From contig JADHRK010000002.1 in assembly GCA_016777435.1 (NCBI GenBank), positions 1 through 43,571 on the forward strand: a DNA stretch of 43,571 bases. The letters run 5' to 3'. Both the position numbers and the translations under genes were made by a program. Origin of the DNA: Flavobacteriales bacterium. Its GTDB lineage: Bacteria > Bacteroidota > Bacteroidia > Flavobacteriales_D > Sanyastnellaceae. Below are positions 41,852-43,571 of this stretch, in pieces. Within the stretch, counting starts at the first letter, position 1; each line of letters opens with the position of its first letter. The notes under the pieces are model-generated. The model saw only the letters and a program-made list of their open reading frames with translations, made no database searches and was not told the origin of the DNA.

Positions 41852-43552
41852 GTGAAGAACGAGAAACGCTCCCATCCCCTAGCCACGCTTCCAACCAAGA
41901 AAAAAAACAGATCAAAGCTCTTGTTGCTGCCGCTGTTGGGGCTGTTCATCGCAGCTGTTCCGGTTCGGGAAAACTATTTCGAATTGTCGAAGCAACTGGA
42001 GATCATGAATGCGCTATTCCGTGAATTGAACATCTTTTACGTGGATGAAATTCAACCGGGAGCATTGATGGAAACTGGGATTGATGCGATGGTGTCGAGC
42101 CTGGATCCTTACACCATCTATTACCCGGAGTCGCGGGTGGAGGACCTTCGATTCATGAGTACCGGTGAATATGGCGGCATTGGAGCAAGCATTCAAATGA
42201 TGGGGGGACGACAACTCTTCATCGACGTATTGCCTGAATTCCCGGCGGCCAAGGCGGGAATAAAAATCGGCGATGAGCTGACCGCCGTCGATGGAATGAG
42301 ATTGGCCGATGTAGAGGAAGACCTCATTCCGGAAATGCTTCAAGGAGCCAGCGGTACAGAAGTAGAAGTGGGCTTCATTCGGAATGCAACGAAAACGGAA
42401 GAGTCTGTGGTGATGAAACGCGCCAAAATCAAACTCCCCGCAGTTCCCTTCCGCACTGTGCTTCGCGACAGCACAGGGTATGTGGCACTCTCTGCCTTCA
42501 CACGCGGGTCATCCTTCGAATTGCGGCAAGCCATTCGTTACCTCCGCGACAGCATCGGCATGAAACAGTTAGTCGTTGACCTTCGAGGCAATGGAGGCGG
42601 CCTACTGCAGGAATCCATCAGCATTGTCAATTTATTCATTGGCAAAGGAGAAGAAGTAGTGAGCACCCGCGGCAAAACAGAAGAATGGGAAAAGAGTTAC
42701 AGCACCATGGCCGACGCCTTGCTTCCCGATTTACCAATTGCAGTGTTGATTGATGGCATGTCAGCATCCGCTTCGGAAATTGTTTCGGGCACCCTTCAAG
42801 ATTTGGATCGAGCGATCATAGTGGGCCAAGAGAGTTTTGGCAAGGGCCTGGTTCAACAATCCAAGCAATTGGCCTATGGGACCAAATTGAAGGTCACAGT
42901 AGCCAAATATTACACGCCTAGCGGACGCTGCATTCAACGGCTTGATTACGGTGGGAATCGCGGTGAGGACGGAAGCGCGCAAGCTGTCGCCGACTCCCTG
43001 ATTGAAGTGTTCTATACCCGCAATGGTCGTCCGGTGGTCGATGGAAAGGGAGTTCAGCCAGATGTCCCGACGCTCCTGCCTCCCCTTGGATATGTGCTGG
43101 AAGGGCTTTATGAAAGTGGAACCTTGTTTGATTTCGCCAATGCGTGGACCGCGCAGCGCGACAGCATCGCCCCACCCGAGGGGTTCGCATTGACCGAAGC
43201 CGACTGGACGGAATTTGTCGACTTTGCTGAGGCCAATGCAGCGACACAATACGAATCACAAACTTCCGTGATGTGGGCGCAACTAAAAGAGGTGGCTGAA
43301 GATGAGGCGGTTTACACCTTAGACCCTAATGCATTCGAACAATTGGAGGCGGCGTTGAAGCCCAACATCGTTCGGGACCTCGAGGAATTCCGGGAACAAA
43401 TTCAAATGTCCTTGGAAGAAGAAATCATCATGCGCTATTACCTTCAGGATGGCGTATTTCAATGGTCCCTGCCGCGCGACTCGACGGTTTCCACAGCCAG
43501 TCAAATGCTCAATTCTGGGCAGTACGAAATAATCCTCGCGGGCGCCGAATAA
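41852..43552 (+). CDS. S41-family C-terminal processing protease (CtpA-like)
   Basis: The 566-residue protein begins with a lysine-rich cytoplasmic stretch and one membrane anchor/signal segment (about 22-38). It has a PDZ domain (about 100-190; GGIGASIQM, AGIKIGDELTAVDG), then the S41 protease fold with VVDLRGNGGGLL (241-252), catalytic S306 in SASASEI and catalytic K331 in FGKGLVQQ (Q335). Such periplasmic proteases trim C-termini or degrade tagged and misfolded envelope proteins. The C-terminal about 120 residues are an extra helical domain. I use GTG 41852, which follows rnpA by 4 bases; the frame is open upstream to a TTG at 41798, inside rnpA. Confidence 0.93.
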   Translation: MKNEKRSHPLATLPTKKKNRSKLLLLPLLGLFIAAVPVRENYFELSKQLEIMNALFRELNIFYVDEIQPGALMETGIDAMVSSLDPYTIYYPESRVEDLRFMSTGEYGGIGASIQMMGGRQLFIDVLPEFPAAKAGIKIGDELTAVDGMRLADVEEDLIPEMLQGASGTEVEVGFIRNATKTEESVVMKRAKIKLPAVPFRTVLRDSTGYVALSAFTRGSSFELRQAIRYLRDSIGMKQLVVDLRGNGGGLLQESISIVNLFIGKGEEVVSTRGKTEEWEKSYSTMADALLPDLPIAVLIDGMSASASEIVSGTLQDLDRAIIVGQESFGKGLVQQSKQLAYGTKLKVTVAKYYTPSGRCIQRLDYGGNRGEDGSAQAVADSLIEVFYTRNGRPVVDGKGVQPDVPTLLPPLGYVLEGLYESGTLFDFANAWTAQRDSIAPPEGFALTEADWTEFVDFAEANAATQYESQTSVMWAQLKEVAEDEAVYTLDPNAFEQLEAALKPNIVRDLEEFREQIQMSLEEEIIMRYYLQDGVFQWSLPRDSTVSTASQMLNSGQYEIILAGAE

Positions 43553-43571
43553 TCGCTGAATGATGCCGCCA
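43553..43571 (+). other. Right edge, unresolved
   Basis: The last 19 bases contain an ATGATG that could open a further plus-strand gene, but too little is present to tell. Confidence 0.2.

Noticed and set aside
1..43571. CRISPR, prophage, IS element, tRNA or rRNA
   Set aside because: No direct-repeat array, transposase, integrase or phage protein, and no tRNA/rRNA signature was recognised on either strand by eye.

Overview
The window is a gene-dense piece of a Bacteroidota chromosome, most probably from a Flavobacteriales-like lineage, although the exact family cannot be read from sequence alone. The taxonomic cues are an outer-membrane TonB-dependent receptor with an N-terminal carboxypeptidase-regulatory-like domain, Bacteroidota-typical families (DUF6089, DUF4271, a two-Skp plus BamA envelope operon, a GbsR-type regulator of Bacteroidota form, lamin-tail-domain secreted protein), the DUF4271-hemD-rnpA-S41 peptidase order, and A/T-rich TAnnTT(T/C)G boxes ahead of several genes. 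There are no rRNA or tRNA genes, no CRISPR, no transposase and no phage gene. No intergenic gap exceeds 300 bases; the longest is 860-1018.

Layout: a truncated RND/MMPL exporter leaves the left edge on the minus strand. A plus-strand block (1019-10812) carries lpdA, pabB, tilS and a queuosine-precursor transporter as a tightly overlapping operon, then a DsbD with a duplicated N-terminal domain, gmhA, a divergent YifB/ComM ATPase and a gamma-carbonic-anhydrase-like protein. A minus-strand envelope block (10834-18762) reads CBS protein, nadK, DUF6089, uppS, bamA, skp, skp, murI in transcription order, so outer-membrane assembly, undecaprenyl phosphate and peptidoglycan precursor supply are grouped together. 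pdxJ and an alpha/beta hydrolase (plus) diverge from it. A ClC channel (minus) and a double UspA protein (plus) follow.

From 30343 back to 23081 a minus-strand series runs LD-carboxypeptidase, kbl, FAD oxidoreductase, GbsR-type regulator, YfiR-like periplasmic protein, TPR-like secreted protein and a membrane HAMP/SpoIIE-type PP2C phosphatase. The last three look like a signalling unit and are the best candidate here for a poorly described system: a YfiR-like protein that elsewhere controls a HAMP-GGDEF cyclase is here joined to a HAMP-phosphatase. metG (plus) meets a TonB-dependent receptor (minus) stop-to-stop with no spacer, followed by asd (minus). The right end (36594-43552, plus) has a three-lamin-tail secreted protein, DUF4271 protein, hemD, rnpA and an S41 C-terminal processing protease.

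Throughout, genes are linked by ATGA or TGATG overlaps, and several start codons are GTG or TTG; coordinates below use the starts that agree with these overlaps and with family lengths. Nothing suggests recent horizontal transfer; most genes are core housekeeping or envelope functions.
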